Shown: positions 41,768 to 51,340 of the stretch, piece after piece
Layout: each line of letters begins with the position of its first letter
Position numbering within the stretch: the first letter of the stretch is position 1
NCBI GenBank assembly: GCA_963784425.1
Contig: CAWARM010000007.1
Coordinates: forward strand, 186,001 to 250,000
From: SHZL01 sp963784425
GTDB taxonomy: Bacteria > Pseudomonadota > Gammaproteobacteria > Xanthomonadales > SZUA-36
DNA length: 64,000 nt
Direction: 5' to 3'
Notes under the pieces: generated by a model
Told to the model about the DNA's origin: nothing
Database searches by the model: none
The model's input: the letters and a program-made list of their open reading frames with translations, nothing else
Position numbers and translations under genes: made by a program

Positions 41768-43942
41768 ATGAGAGATCAGTCAAAATTGTCCAGCTTTGTT
41801 CCTGGCCTGGCCACAGTTCTCGCGGCTACGGCGTTAATGTTGAGTTCCGGCAGTGTGCTTGCTGCCTGGACCTCCGCTGATGAAAGTCTTGAAGTCCAGG
41901 GATTTATCGACAACTCAACGTACACCCGTGGTGGCACACAGGATGGTATTTCCAAGATGCGCACCCGCAGCCAGATCGAAATCGCAAAGGAATTCGAAGG
42001 TATTGGTGCGGTGTCAGAAATTTCCCTGCACAGCATTTTTCGAGTTTCCTACGACGCGGCCTACGACATCAATGCCAATACCTGGGGCGACACGTCAGGT
42101 GGATTCGTCATGTTGCAAAGCCTGGGTGGTCCCGCGGATGGTCTGCCCGCGTCAGTGCCATGGGGAGCAGGGACTTCTCCGTACAATAGCCCGGTGGTAC
42201 TCCCTGGCACCAATCCCTACGTTTCCTATACTTCGCCCTACCTCAACGGGTTCTTCACCGGGCCGAACGGCGGCAGCAATCCCAACGAGGGCCTGGTCAT
42301 ACTCAACAGCGAATTGTTTACCTCGTCGGGTGGCATACCCGGCTTTGGCGGCATTCAGCTTGCTTACCCAAGCCGGCCATGCAATGTGGATCCCAGGGGT
42401 TGCATCAACGGCTACATGGACGCCGATTTGCAGGAGCTGCGCTATCCGGAGTTTAACCAGCGCTTCGACTGGATGCGTGAAATGTATTTCGATACGAGCA
42501 TCCCCTTTGATGATGGTAGCGAGCTGAACTTCCGCATTGGCCGGCAGCAGATTGTTTGGGGTCGCACCGATCTGTTCCGCGTGCTGGACATGGTTAATCC
42601 CATCGATTTTTCCATCCAGAACATTTACGAAGAATTCGAAGACAGCCGCATCCCCATGGGCATCTTCTCGGCCGAATACCGCATGGGTGCGGTAGGTTCG
42701 ATGGACGATCTGAATTTCCAGTACATCTGGAAGTTTGAGAACTTCCGCCCGGACAATCTCGGGCAAGGCGGTCAGCCCTACAACATACTGGATGCCGGCA
42801 ACCTGTTCCGCGCTCTGTCGACCTGCTGGAATTACGGTTGTACCGTCGGTAACTTCGCTCCGAACCAGACCTACGGCGCGTCGCTGCCGCCACCGATCGG
42901 TTTGGGCGCACCAACTACGGGCAATGGCAATTCAAACGGAGCGCTGGCAACGACATTTCCAGCCCATACCATCGGTATCGCCGGTGTTGAATTGCCGGAA
43001 GGTTCCATTCAATCTCCCGAGATGGGTGTCCGTCTCGAAGGCCTGTACGGCAGCCTGGGATTCTCCTTCAATTTCCTGTCGTTCCACCAGCAACTCCCCT
43101 CGCTACATGGCGGCTCAGCAGGACCGGCGGCAATCAATCCTTTCCTGTGCGATCCGTCGCTCAATCCGGTTTGCGGGGGTTTGGAGGCGGCAGCCGGTGA
43201 AACCTATCTGACCGAAAAGCCGCGGCCCTACCTGATTGCGTTCAATATCCATTTCCCGCGGGTTAACCTCGTGGGAACCTCGTTTGATTATTACATCGAG
43301 GGAATAAAGTCCGCATTGCGGGTTGAAGTGGCTTATACCAGCGGCGAGGAATTCGTCAATACGCTGCAACCGACTTTGTTCTCTGAATCCAATGTGGTGC
43401 GCTGGGTCATTGGCCTGGACCGCCCGACGTTCATCAACTTCCTGAATCCGAACAAGACCTTCCTGATCTCGATGCAATTGTTTGGCCAGCACCTGCTCGA
43501 TCACGAGTTGATCGATACTCCTACCGGTAAGGCGGGTATGCCCGACTGGAAAGACAATATCCTGGCGACTTTGCTGATCCAGGGTGGATATTTCAACAAC
43601 CGGCTCACTCCCACGCTCCTGATGGCCTATGACCTGAAGGCTAATGCCTTTGTCATGGGGCCCTCCATCAACTGGTTATTCAGCGATCACTGGAACATCA
43701 CCCTGGGCGCCAACCTGAAGTTTGGCCGGGCAGAGAACAACTTTGATGACTGTCGCACCTGCAATCCATTTCCACCCTTCACGGATCCGGCCGAAGGCAC
43801 GCCGGGAGCCGGCACGCTTCCACCCGGACAGACGGCCATCCGCCTCGGCGGCTACGCTCCGCTGGGTAAATTCCGCGCCGGTCCCATCGGGATGGCGCAG
43901 GGCGAAGATGAAATCCAGCTCATGCTGCGGTACCAGTTCTGA
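41768..43942 (+). CDS. DUF1302-family outer-membrane beta-barrel protein
   Basis: The 724-residue protein has a signal peptide ending in VLAAW. The DUF1302 start reads EVQGFIDNSTYTRGGTQDGISKMRTRSQIEIAKEF. Other family blocks are LNFRIGRQQIVWGRTDLFRVLDMVNPIDFS and MGVRLEGLYGSLGFSFNFLS. It ends in IQLMLRYQF, a beta-barrel insertion signal. DUF1302 proteins are usually paired with DUF1329 and linked to hydrophobic compounds (alcohols, esters, terpenoids or sterols). It heads a four-gene cassette and has a 7-bp-spaced GGGGAGG ribosome site. Confidence 0.9.
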   Translation: MRDQSKLSSFVPGLATVLAATALMLSSGSVLAAWTSADESLEVQGFIDNSTYTRGGTQDGISKMRTRSQIEIAKEFEGIGAVSEISLHSIFRVSYDAAYDINANTWGDTSGGFVMLQSLGGPADGLPASVPWGAGTSPYNSPVVLPGTNPYVSYTSPYLNGFFTGPNGGSNPNEGLVILNSELFTSSGGIPGFGGIQLAYPSRPCNVDPRGCINGYMDADLQELRYPEFNQRFDWMREMYFDTSIPFDDGSELNFRIGRQQIVWGRTDLFRVLDMVNPIDFSIQNIYEEFEDSRIPMGIFSAEYRMGAVGSMDDLNFQYIWKFENFRPDNLGQGGQPYNILDAGNLFRALSTCWNYGCTVGNFAPNQTYGASLPPPIGLGAPTTGNGNSNGALATTFPAHTIGIAGVELPEGSIQSPEMGVRLEGLYGSLGFSFNFLSFHQQLPSLHGGSAGPAAINPFLCDPSLNPVCGGLEAAAGETYLTEKPRPYLIAFNIHFPRVNLVGTSFDYYIEGIKSALRVEVAYTSGEEFVNTLQPTLFSESNVVRWVIGLDRPTFINFLNPNKTFLISMQLFGQHLLDHELIDTPTGKAGMPDWKDNILATLLIQGGYFNNRLTPTLLMAYDLKANAFVMGPSINWLFSDHWNITLGANLKFGRAENNFDDCRTCNPFPPFTDPAEGTPGAGTLPPGQTAIRLGGYAPLGKFRAGPIGMAQGEDEIQLMLRYQF

Positions 43943-43976
43943 ATCAATTCTGAGATTGCTACGGAGGCTAAAGACA

Positions 43977-45302
43977 ATGAACAACGTGATATTGAAAGCC
44001 GGTGTGATGATTTTTGCCCTGGGCACCATGCTGGGCAGTGCGTTGGCACAGGCGGCGGACGTGCCCGAAGCGGTGATTGCGCAATCTTTTCACCCCTATG
44101 CCAACTGGACGCCTGAATTCAAAGGGTATGAGCCAGGCATGACGATAAACCAGGCCAATGTTGACCAGTTCAAGGATATCCTTGACGAGGCTTTGTACTA
44201 TTTCATCAAGAACAACTGGGTGGAGATCAAGACGGCACAAACGACCCAGTTCCCACTCAGTGAAAAGTACATCGAAGCCTCGCGTCATAATGGCGACGTG
44301 AAGCTGGATGAAAACCATACACTGCTGAATTATGTTGCCGGGCGTGCGTTTTCAGCGGAACCTGTTGCGGCTGATCCGGACGCTGGCCTGAAACTGGTGT
44401 GGAACTACCAATATGGGTTCAATTCTGGTGATTCAGAAACCATTTATCCGTTCTGGTGGTCATTCCGCAATGCCAAGACTGCCAAGATGGAACGGCGCCT
44501 CAAGTTCGAATGGCATTTCCTGAACTATGTCCACCGCGTCGAGTTCGATCCCAAACCGGCCTATACGGAAAATCCTGGAGAAATCTTCAGGGGAATTTAC
44601 AGCATGGTCAAAGAACCCTTCGACCTGGCCAATACCCAGTTGCTGATCCACCGCTACCAGGATGACACCAAGCGGGATGATGCCTGGCTGTATCTCGGTT
44701 TCCAGCGCCGCGTGCGGCGCCTGGCTGCGGGTCAGACCACGGACGCTTTCCTGGGCACGGACTTGATGATCGAAGACTTTGAAGGTTATAACGGTCGTGT
44801 CGCGGACTACACCTGGGAGTATGCGGGAACGCGGAACCTGTTGCTGCCGTTTTACAATCACAATGAAATGCCACTGTCTGCTGATCCGCCGGATGACCCG
44901 GATGGTTTCCACTTCATCGATGTACATGGCCAGGGCGATTGTTTCCCGAATGTCACATACCAGCTGCGCAAGACCTTTACGCTAGTGGGCAAGCCCGTAG
45001 ACCCGAACCACCCGATTGGCCGACGCGTCATCAACCTTGATGCCGAAACCATGACTATGGCATCGCTGATCACGTATGACCGTAAAGGCGATATGTGGAA
45101 ATGGTTCCCTATCGGCAAAACCCATTCGGATAACCAGCTACCGGCGAACAAGGGCAAGGGTGTCGCCCTGGACGACTATGCAGTACTGATTGACATCCAG
45201 GCCGAGCATTGCACGACTCTGCAATTCAAGAGCGTTATTACCGATGATGAAAATCAACCGGAATTGTTCAATGTGCAGCAACTGCGTAAGCGTGGCCATT
45301 AG
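43977..45302 (+). CDS. DUF1329-family periplasmic/outer-membrane lipid-binding-like protein
   Basis: The 441-residue protein from ATG 43977 (GGAGG 10 bp upstream) has a signal peptide ending in AQAAD. The DUF1329 pattern is clear: KFEWHFLNYVHRVEF, EIFRGIYSMVKEPFDLANTQLL, DDAWLYLGFQRRVRRLAAGQTTDAFLGTDLMIEDFEGYNG and MTMASLITYDRKGDMWKW. The fold resembles LolB/LolA-type lipid carriers. It follows DUF1302 by 34 bp, the usual partner, suggesting shuttling of a hydrophobic molecule across the envelope. The frame is open upstream inside the DUF1302 gene, but that part is antisense-like noise. Confidence 0.9.
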   Translation: MNNVILKAGVMIFALGTMLGSALAQAADVPEAVIAQSFHPYANWTPEFKGYEPGMTINQANVDQFKDILDEALYYFIKNNWVEIKTAQTTQFPLSEKYIEASRHNGDVKLDENHTLLNYVAGRAFSAEPVAADPDAGLKLVWNYQYGFNSGDSETIYPFWWSFRNAKTAKMERRLKFEWHFLNYVHRVEFDPKPAYTENPGEIFRGIYSMVKEPFDLANTQLLIHRYQDDTKRDDAWLYLGFQRRVRRLAAGQTTDAFLGTDLMIEDFEGYNGRVADYTWEYAGTRNLLLPFYNHNEMPLSADPPDDPDGFHFIDVHGQGDCFPNVTYQLRKTFTLVGKPVDPNHPIGRRVINLDAETMTMASLITYDRKGDMWKWFPIGKTHSDNQLPANKGKGVALDDYAVLIDIQAEHCTTLQFKSVITDDENQPELFNVQQLRKRGH

Positions 45303-45337
45303 GATAGGATAGTAATTTCGCGTTTGCGGGGAGGACA

Positions 45338-46288
45338 ATGCGTTATTTCAGTGAATGGCTTGTTGCGCTCATTATTCTCCTCGTCATCACTGGCTGCGAA
45401 GCGCCCTTGCAGATGGACGCAGTGGAGAAGCGGCTGAGCCAGTCGATTCGGCGCTCGGATCAATTTCAAATGGCCAGTGCAAACGACAGCGCGCTGGTCG
45501 TCGTGGGTAACCAGGGCCTGGTACTGACATCCACTGATCAAGGCCAGAACTGGCGACGCAACCAATTAGCGGGCTGGCCCGAACTAATCGGCGTGACCAG
45601 TTGCCCGGACGGTTCTTTTGCAGCCCTCGCTGCGGAGGGACAGGTATGGGTGTCAACAAATAATGGCGAGGATTGGATGGCTCATGCCATCGATTCGGAA
45701 GAGGCGCCACAGGCCATTACTTGCGATCCGGGTAACCGCATCTGGGTGGTTGGCAGTTTCAGCAGCATATTCTCAAGTGATGATGCCGGCGAAAGCTGGG
45801 AATTTATCTCGCTGGATGAAGATACCATCCTGACCAACATCCAGTTCGTGGATGAGCAAACTGCTTTTATCTCGGGAGAATTCGGGACCTTGCTAAAGAC
45901 AACCGATGGCGGGCTGTCCTGGGCGCGTTTGCCCGATCTTGAGGATAATTTTTATCCACAGGCCATGCTCTTTGAAGATGCAAACGCAGGGTGGATAGTT
46001 GGCCTGCAGGGTGAGATTCTTCATACCGGAGATGGTGGAGAAAGTTGGGTGGTGGAGAAAACCGACACGCTTGCGCCCTTGTTTGGCATTGCAGAAGCCG
46101 GGGGTAAAGTGTATGCCGTCGGCGGCGAAGGCACGGTGCTGCAGCAACATGGGCAGCAATGGACAAAGCTGGATCACGGGCAGCCGATACGTGTGTACCT
46201 GCGCGCATTATTCCCGGTGAGCGAGGGCAAACTGCTGGTTGCCGGCCAGCAGGGGACCTTGTATGTGCTTCCCGTTGGCGGGTCTTAG
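45338..46288 (+). CDS. YCF48/BNR-repeat beta-propeller lipoprotein
   Basis: The 316-residue protein has a lipoprotein signal ending ITGC, with Cys20 as the acylated residue. Repeated segments TSTDQGQNWRR, VSTNNGEDWMAH, FSSDDAGESWEFI, KTTDGGLSWARL and HTGDGGESWVVE are BNR/Asp-box blades like those of the photosystem assembly factor YCF48. Outside phototrophs such proteins occur beside DUF1302, DUF1329 and MMPL genes. The same order is seen here, so it is probably the periplasmic link between the transporter and the outer-membrane proteins. The ribosome site GGGGAGG is 5 bp from ATG. Confidence 0.88.
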   Translation: MRYFSEWLVALIILLVITGCEAPLQMDAVEKRLSQSIRRSDQFQMASANDSALVVVGNQGLVLTSTDQGQNWRRNQLAGWPELIGVTSCPDGSFAALAAEGQVWVSTNNGEDWMAHAIDSEEAPQAITCDPGNRIWVVGSFSSIFSSDDAGESWEFISLDEDTILTNIQFVDEQTAFISGEFGTLLKTTDGGLSWARLPDLEDNFYPQAMLFEDANAGWIVGLQGEILHTGDGGESWVVEKTDTLAPLFGIAEAGGKVYAVGGEGTVLQQHGQQWTKLDHGQPIRVYLRALFPVSEGKLLVAGQQGTLYVLPVGGS

Positions 46289-46312
46289 CCCTTTGGCAGG
46301 GCGGGTGAAAGC

Positions 46313-48676
46313 ATGAGTGTTACCAGCCGCAATGAATTATTTGCCCGCTTGGGAGATCTGCTGTTTCATCACCGCAAAGTGGTGCTTGCGGTGGTCTTTC
46401 TTGTGACCGCGTTTTTTGCGTACCACATTCCCGCAGTGAAAATGCTTTCGGATTTTGCCAGCCTGCTGCCGCAGCAACACCCGTATATCCAGTTGCATAA
46501 CAGCATCCGCGATACGTTTGGCGGCGCCAATATCATCAATATTGCGGTAGAGGTTGAGCAGGGGACCATTTTCACCAACGAGACCCTGGCGCGAATCCAC
46601 CGCATAACCCAGTCAGTGGATGAAGTGAGTAACGTCAACCACAACCTCGTGACCAGCCTGACGCACAGAAATACGCGCAAGATTTACCTGACCGCCGGGG
46701 GCACCATCCAGTCAGAGCTGTATTACGATCCACAAAAAGAAAAATACAGCGATGCAGAACTTGCCACCATGCAAAGCGATGTTCAGTCGAATCCCCGGGT
46801 CTATGGCCTGCTGGTTTCGCCGGACATGAAATCTGCGCTGATCAAGGCCACTCTCAACGAGGGCGAACTGCGCTACCGGGTGGTGTTCGATGAAATACAG
46901 GAGATTCGCGCGCGGGAAGCGGCGGACGGTGTAAAAATTTATGCGACCGGTCACCCGATGATGGTGGGCTGGATTGATTCCTACAGTGATCAGATTCTGC
47001 AGATTTTCCTGTACACCATCCTCATTGTGCTGTTTATCCTGATCATTTATTCGCGGCGGCTTTACGGTATCGCGCTGCCACTGCTGGGCATGATCCTGAC
47101 CAGTATTTGGGGCGTCGGGTTCATGGGTCTTTTTGGCTACAACCTCGACCCGCTGATGCTGGTGGTGCCATTCCTGATTTCAGCGCGGTCCATGTCGCAT
47201 GGCATCCAGAAAGTGGAACGTTATTACCTGGAGTTGCATCTGACCCGGGACAAGATTCCGGCGGCACGCAATACCTTCAACTCCCTGTTCCGGCCGGGGG
47301 CGCTGGCCATAGTTGCCGATGCTGCCGCGCTGGCCCTGATTGGCCTCGGCTCTGTTCCGATCAATGACAATATGGCGGTTTACGCATCGTTCTGGGCGCT
47401 GTCCATGGTGGTTACGGTACTCATCACCATCCCCATGATGTTATCCCTGCTGCCGCAACCCAAACAGGCCGAGATAAAACATACGGCGCTAAAGGGCATC
47501 TTCCGTGAGCTGGCGGTTGTGACCGCAACACCGGCCCGGTCCCGTGCGGTTCTGTGGACTTGCCTGTTAATAGCCTGCGTTGCAGGGTACTTCACGTCCT
47601 GGGTTCAAATAGGCGAACCAGAACCTGGTTCGCCGCTGCTTTACCGCGACCATGACTTCAACGTTTCATCCGCCGCGATCAACAAGAAATTTCCAGGCTC
47701 CGAAGAGTTATTCATTATTGCCCGAACCGATGAAAACGGTGGATTGAAGCGTCCGGAAGTAGTGAAAGCCTTGCGTGATTTTCAGGAATACATGCTGCTG
47801 GACGATTCGCTCGGAGGTGCCAAGGGGCTGCCGAACCTGATCACCCAGGTTAACCAGATGACACGTAATGACGATCCGCGCTGGGCGATTGTGCCCAATG
47901 AGGCCAGCGATGCCGGCGGGTTGATGTATATGTACATGATGTCGGCGCCCATCCCCGGTGCATTACTGGAATTTATCGACACCGATGAGCGCCTCGCCAA
48001 TATGGTCTTTTACTACAAGGACCATACCGGCGAAACCATTCGCCGTGCCATTTACATGGCGGAGAAATGGATCGCCGACGTTGGCAGCACCATCAAGGGA
48101 TTGCATATTGATCTTGCCGGCGGTCCCGTTGGCGTAACTGCCGCCATCGACCAGGAAGCCTATCAAACCAACCTTGTGGTTGTGCCCGCTGTTCTGCTCA
48201 TGATACTTGGCTTTACCATCTGGTTTTATGGCTCGCTGCACTCGGGCGTGATGATTTTTGCGTCCATGGGCTTTGCCACCATCCTGGCCTATGCCAGCAT
48301 GGGGCTGCTGGGTATGGGCCTGAATGTCAACACCGTACCCATGATCGCCGTGGGTATCGGGCTCGGCGTGGACTACGCAATCTACATGATGGATCGCATA
48401 AAAGAGGAAATGCAGACGGTGGATACTTTGCAGGAGGCGGTGAAGAATGCAGTAGGTACCACGGGCGTGGCAATTGCAGTAACCGCCTCTACCCTGATCG
48501 GCGGCATTATCATGTGGATCTGGATATCCGAGTTGCGGTTCCAGGCAGACGCTGCGCGCCTGCTCATCATCATGTTGGTGTTCAATGCCTTTGCAGCTAT
48601 GTTCCTGGTACCCGCCTGGGTCGACATATTCAAACCCAGGTTCATCATGCAGGCCGGCAAAAAAGGCCGGTCATGA
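46313..48676 (+). CDS. MMPL/RND-family transporter
   Basis: The 787-residue inner-membrane protein has about twelve segments in two repeated halves. Large periplasmic loops follow helix 1 (about 50-200) and helix 7 (about 420-590). Helix 4-6 regions include LMLVVPFLISARSMSHGIQ and GIGLGVDYAIYMMDR, the proton-relay-type motifs of MMPL and sterol-sensing RND proteins. The family moves lipids or other hydrophobic compounds with the proton gradient. It closes the DUF1302-DUF1329-YCF48-MMPL cassette, 24 bp after the lipoprotein gene. The direction, import or export, is not known. Confidence 0.9.
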   Translation: MSVTSRNELFARLGDLLFHHRKVVLAVVFLVTAFFAYHIPAVKMLSDFASLLPQQHPYIQLHNSIRDTFGGANIINIAVEVEQGTIFTNETLARIHRITQSVDEVSNVNHNLVTSLTHRNTRKIYLTAGGTIQSELYYDPQKEKYSDAELATMQSDVQSNPRVYGLLVSPDMKSALIKATLNEGELRYRVVFDEIQEIRAREAADGVKIYATGHPMMVGWIDSYSDQILQIFLYTILIVLFILIIYSRRLYGIALPLLGMILTSIWGVGFMGLFGYNLDPLMLVVPFLISARSMSHGIQKVERYYLELHLTRDKIPAARNTFNSLFRPGALAIVADAAALALIGLGSVPINDNMAVYASFWALSMVVTVLITIPMMLSLLPQPKQAEIKHTALKGIFRELAVVTATPARSRAVLWTCLLIACVAGYFTSWVQIGEPEPGSPLLYRDHDFNVSSAAINKKFPGSEELFIIARTDENGGLKRPEVVKALRDFQEYMLLDDSLGGAKGLPNLITQVNQMTRNDDPRWAIVPNEASDAGGLMYMYMMSAPIPGALLEFIDTDERLANMVFYYKDHTGETIRRAIYMAEKWIADVGSTIKGLHIDLAGGPVGVTAAIDQEAYQTNLVVVPAVLLMILGFTIWFYGSLHSGVMIFASMGFATILAYASMGLLGMGLNVNTVPMIAVGIGLGVDYAIYMMDRIKEEMQTVDTLQEAVKNAVGTTGVAIAVTASTLIGGIIMWIWISELRFQADAARLLIIMLVFNAFAAMFLVPAWVDIFKPRFIMQAGKKGRS

Positions 48677-48736
48677 TGCTGTCGTAACTGGCATATCTGC
48701 ATCCGGCCGGATGCCGGTTAACCTGCCGGGCGTGGC

Positions 48737-49378
48737 TTACTTGACCGCCACACCGGCTATCTGCGGGACGACGGGTGGCGGCATTTTCTCCGACGTGAAA
48801 CTCTCTATCTCCACGCTGCTGAATCCAGCTCCCTGCAGCAGAGTCGCGGTTTCCCGGTTGGTGTGACAGCCCTCGAACAACCAACGCCACGGGCGCACCA
48901 AAAAATCCTGCACTTTGCGTAATGTACTGCCTTGTTCTGCGGCAACATGCTCAAGGAAGAAGTACTTGCCCCCGGGTTTCAGTACGCGCCGGATCTCGGC
49001 CACTATCCTCTCGGGGTTGGGGACGGTGCATAGCACCAGCGTGCAGACGGCCGCGTCCACGGACTCGTCCGGCAAATCGAGCTGCTCTGCACTTACTGCC
49101 CTCAGCTCATAGCTAAGCCCGGCCGCCCGGGCAGCAGCGTGCAGGCGCTCATGCATATAAGGATTCGGCTCAAAGACGATAACCCGGGTTCCCGCCGGGT
49201 AGTAGCGAAAATTCACGCCGTTGCCTGCGCCGATCTCAACCACGGTTCCGCTGAATGCGCCAATGTGCTGCTGTTTGCGCGCACCGACTTCCTCGTGGAA
49301 ATCGTCTTCGAACTTCGCGAGCAGCCAGGAGTTAAATCTGCCGCGGATGGGGTTAGCATGGGATGGGGTGTTGGTCAT
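48737..49378 (-). CDS. Class I SAM-dependent methyltransferase
   Basis: The 213-residue protein from ATG 49378 has GGAGAG upstream; the open frame reaches 49549 but the extra part is not family-like. Motif I VVEIGAGNGVNF is at 46-57. Later motifs include VFEPNPYMHERL, LDLPDESVDAAVCTLVLCTVPNPERIVAEIRRVLKPGGKYFFLEHV (UbiE/METTL7-like). It resembles small-molecule or phospholipid methyltransferases. It is 68 bp behind the TonB-receptor gene in a minus-strand operon and converges on the MMPL gene. The substrate is unknown. Confidence 0.85.
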   Translation of the reverse strand: MTNTPSHANPIRGRFNSWLLAKFEDDFHEEVGARKQQHIGAFSGTVVEIGAGNGVNFRYYPAGTRVIVFEPNPYMHERLHAAARAAGLSYELRAVSAEQLDLPDESVDAAVCTLVLCTVPNPERIVAEIRRVLKPGGKYFFLEHVAAEQGSTLRKVQDFLVRPWRWLFEGCHTNRETATLLQGAGFSSVEIESFTSEKMPPPVVPQIAGVAVK

Positions 49379-49446
49379 GGTCTCTCCAGTGGCTTGCATT
49401 GGAATAGGAAGGGATAAGATAAGTACTTTTGTACCCAAAATGCTAT

Positions 49447-51336
49447 TTAAAAATTCACTTGGGCACCCAACCGTGCGCGAACGCCCGGCGCGGGGAAACC
49501 CGGTGCATCCTGGTAGTTCGTGTCGAAGGCATTGTCGATGGCCAGCCACACCGCCAGCTTTTCTGAGTACTGGTAACGGGCCGTGGCATCCGCAACGAGA
49601 TACGCTCCATCCACAACGTCACCGGTGGGGATTGAAGTGATCAGGCGCTCACCCACGTACCGGGCGTTTGCGTTCACCGACCACGCATTGGAAACCTGCC
49701 AGGTGAGATTCACTCCCGCCGTAGTCTCCGGGCGTCGTCGCAGTGGTCCCGAGACGCTGGAGATGTCCAAAAAGGTTGCATCGGCACCCAGCCAGACGTT
49801 ATCGCCGAACTGCGATTGTGCATGCAAGAAGATCCCCGAGATATCTACCGCGCCGCGATTGACGTTGGTGAAGCTTTCAAAGTCGAAATCCACCAGGTCC
49901 TTGTATTTACTGGTAAACAGTGAGGCTCCTGCCTCAGAGCCATTGCCAAAACCGAAGTCGTACCCCGTCTCCAGGCTGGTGGCTTTCTCGGATACCAGGT
50001 CCGGATTGCCAAACAGCGGATTGCCCAGTGCGAAGAAACTGGGCAGTTTGAAGCCGTTGGCTACCCGCGCCCACAGTTTGCCGCCGGAGTCCTGGAACTC
50101 CTTTTCCAGGCCAAGCTTGGCCGATGGGTTTGACTCGCTGCCGGTGTGATCCAGCCGGACAGCGATGGTGGAGGCCACGCCCCCGGACCAGTCGTAGCCC
50201 CATTCCAGGAAACCCGAGACGGTGTTGCGCTGGAGATCATAGGTATTGGGCAACTGCACGAAGCCAAGATCGACTGTGCCGTCATCACGGCCCGTTTCAT
50301 CGACCAGATCGAACCCAAAGGCCAGTTGCGACCGGGCGCTGGTCGAGAGCCGGTTAATCCACAGCAATTGGCCGCGTTGGTAGTCACTAACGGTGGTAAA
50401 AGCTGGCTGCCCGTCCAACTCACCCGGCGGAACGGGCGGCGTATCAATGTCGTCTTTAAGCTCACTCCAGCTCGCGATGATTTCTGCTCCCCAATTGGCC
50501 GACAGAGTCCACTCGGTCATCGCTGACAGGCTTAGCTCCTCGCCGTCGGCAGTCTCGAGATCGGGCAGCACGGCCAACCCGGGCCCGCCACTCACTTCCG
50601 GAAAGCTCGTGCGGCTGCGGTCGACGTGCCACGCGTTGACTTGCCAGCTGTCACCTGAGCTGCGCTGACCCTCCAATCTCGCCGCCACGTTGGTGAGTTC
50701 CAGGCTGGAGCCTTCAATGCCGTCGCCACCATCGGCTGTAGATACGCGCAGGCCCATGGTAGTGGTGTCATTTACGCCCAGCGTGACCGCGGCGCCGGTT
50801 CGCCAGTCGCTTTCCGTACCGGCTTCGGCGTAGGTAGTGCTGTGATCAACTTCCGGCCAGGCCGTTTCAATCAGGACAACTCCGGCCATCGCGTCAGAAC
50901 CATAGATGGCGGAAACCGCGCCCGTGCCGATATCAACACGCTCTATCTCGTTGGCGGCCAGCGCGGAAAAATCAAAAGAACCACCGCGCGTGTTCGTGGG
51001 ATTGTTCAAGCGCACGCCGTCAACGAACACAACGGTGAAATTGGACTCCGCTCCGCGGAGAAATACCTCCGAAACTCCACCCGGGCCTCCGGGGCGATAC
51101 ACTGATACACCAGGAAGCCGCGCCAGTAACTGTTCCGGGCCCGCTGGCATCATCATTTCCAGTTCTTCACGCTCCAGCGAGAACTGCGACTCCATTTGGA
51201 AAGCAGGGTCCTGGAGGTAGGTGCCGATGACCGCGATTTCCTCGATATCGTCCTGGGCCATGGCTGCCCAGGGTGTGATGAAGGCGCTGGCCGCGAGCAG
51301 CCAGAGAAACAAACGGCAAGCTTTCGGTGTCTGCAA
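49447..51336 (-). CDS. TonB-dependent receptor (BtuB-like size)
   Basis: The 629-residue protein has a signal peptide ending AAMAQ. The plug domain motifs are LLARLPGVSVYRPGGPGGVSEVFLRGAESNFTVVFVDGVRLNNPTNTRGGSFDFSAL and IERVDIGTGAVSAIYGSDAMAGVV. The C-terminus ends VRARLGAQVNF. The compact size and the FLRGAESNFTVVFVDGVRLN block resemble vitamin B12/cobamide or siderophore receptors. It starts 4 bp after a cytochrome c/FG-GAP lipoprotein gene, so the two are likely functional partners at the cell surface. Confidence 0.9.
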   Translation of the reverse strand: MQTPKACRLFLWLLAASAFITPWAAMAQDDIEEIAVIGTYLQDPAFQMESQFSLEREELEMMMPAGPEQLLARLPGVSVYRPGGPGGVSEVFLRGAESNFTVVFVDGVRLNNPTNTRGGSFDFSALAANEIERVDIGTGAVSAIYGSDAMAGVVLIETAWPEVDHSTTYAEAGTESDWRTGAAVTLGVNDTTTMGLRVSTADGGDGIEGSSLELTNVAARLEGQRSSGDSWQVNAWHVDRSRTSFPEVSGGPGLAVLPDLETADGEELSLSAMTEWTLSANWGAEIIASWSELKDDIDTPPVPPGELDGQPAFTTVSDYQRGQLLWINRLSTSARSQLAFGFDLVDETGRDDGTVDLGFVQLPNTYDLQRNTVSGFLEWGYDWSGGVASTIAVRLDHTGSESNPSAKLGLEKEFQDSGGKLWARVANGFKLPSFFALGNPLFGNPDLVSEKATSLETGYDFGFGNGSEAGASLFTSKYKDLVDFDFESFTNVNRGAVDISGIFLHAQSQFGDNVWLGADATFLDISSVSGPLRRRPETTAGVNLTWQVSNAWSVNANARYVGERLITSIPTGDVVDGAYLVADATARYQYSEKLAVWLAIDNAFDTNYQDAPGFPAPGVRARLGAQVNF

Positions 51337-51340
51337 ACTC

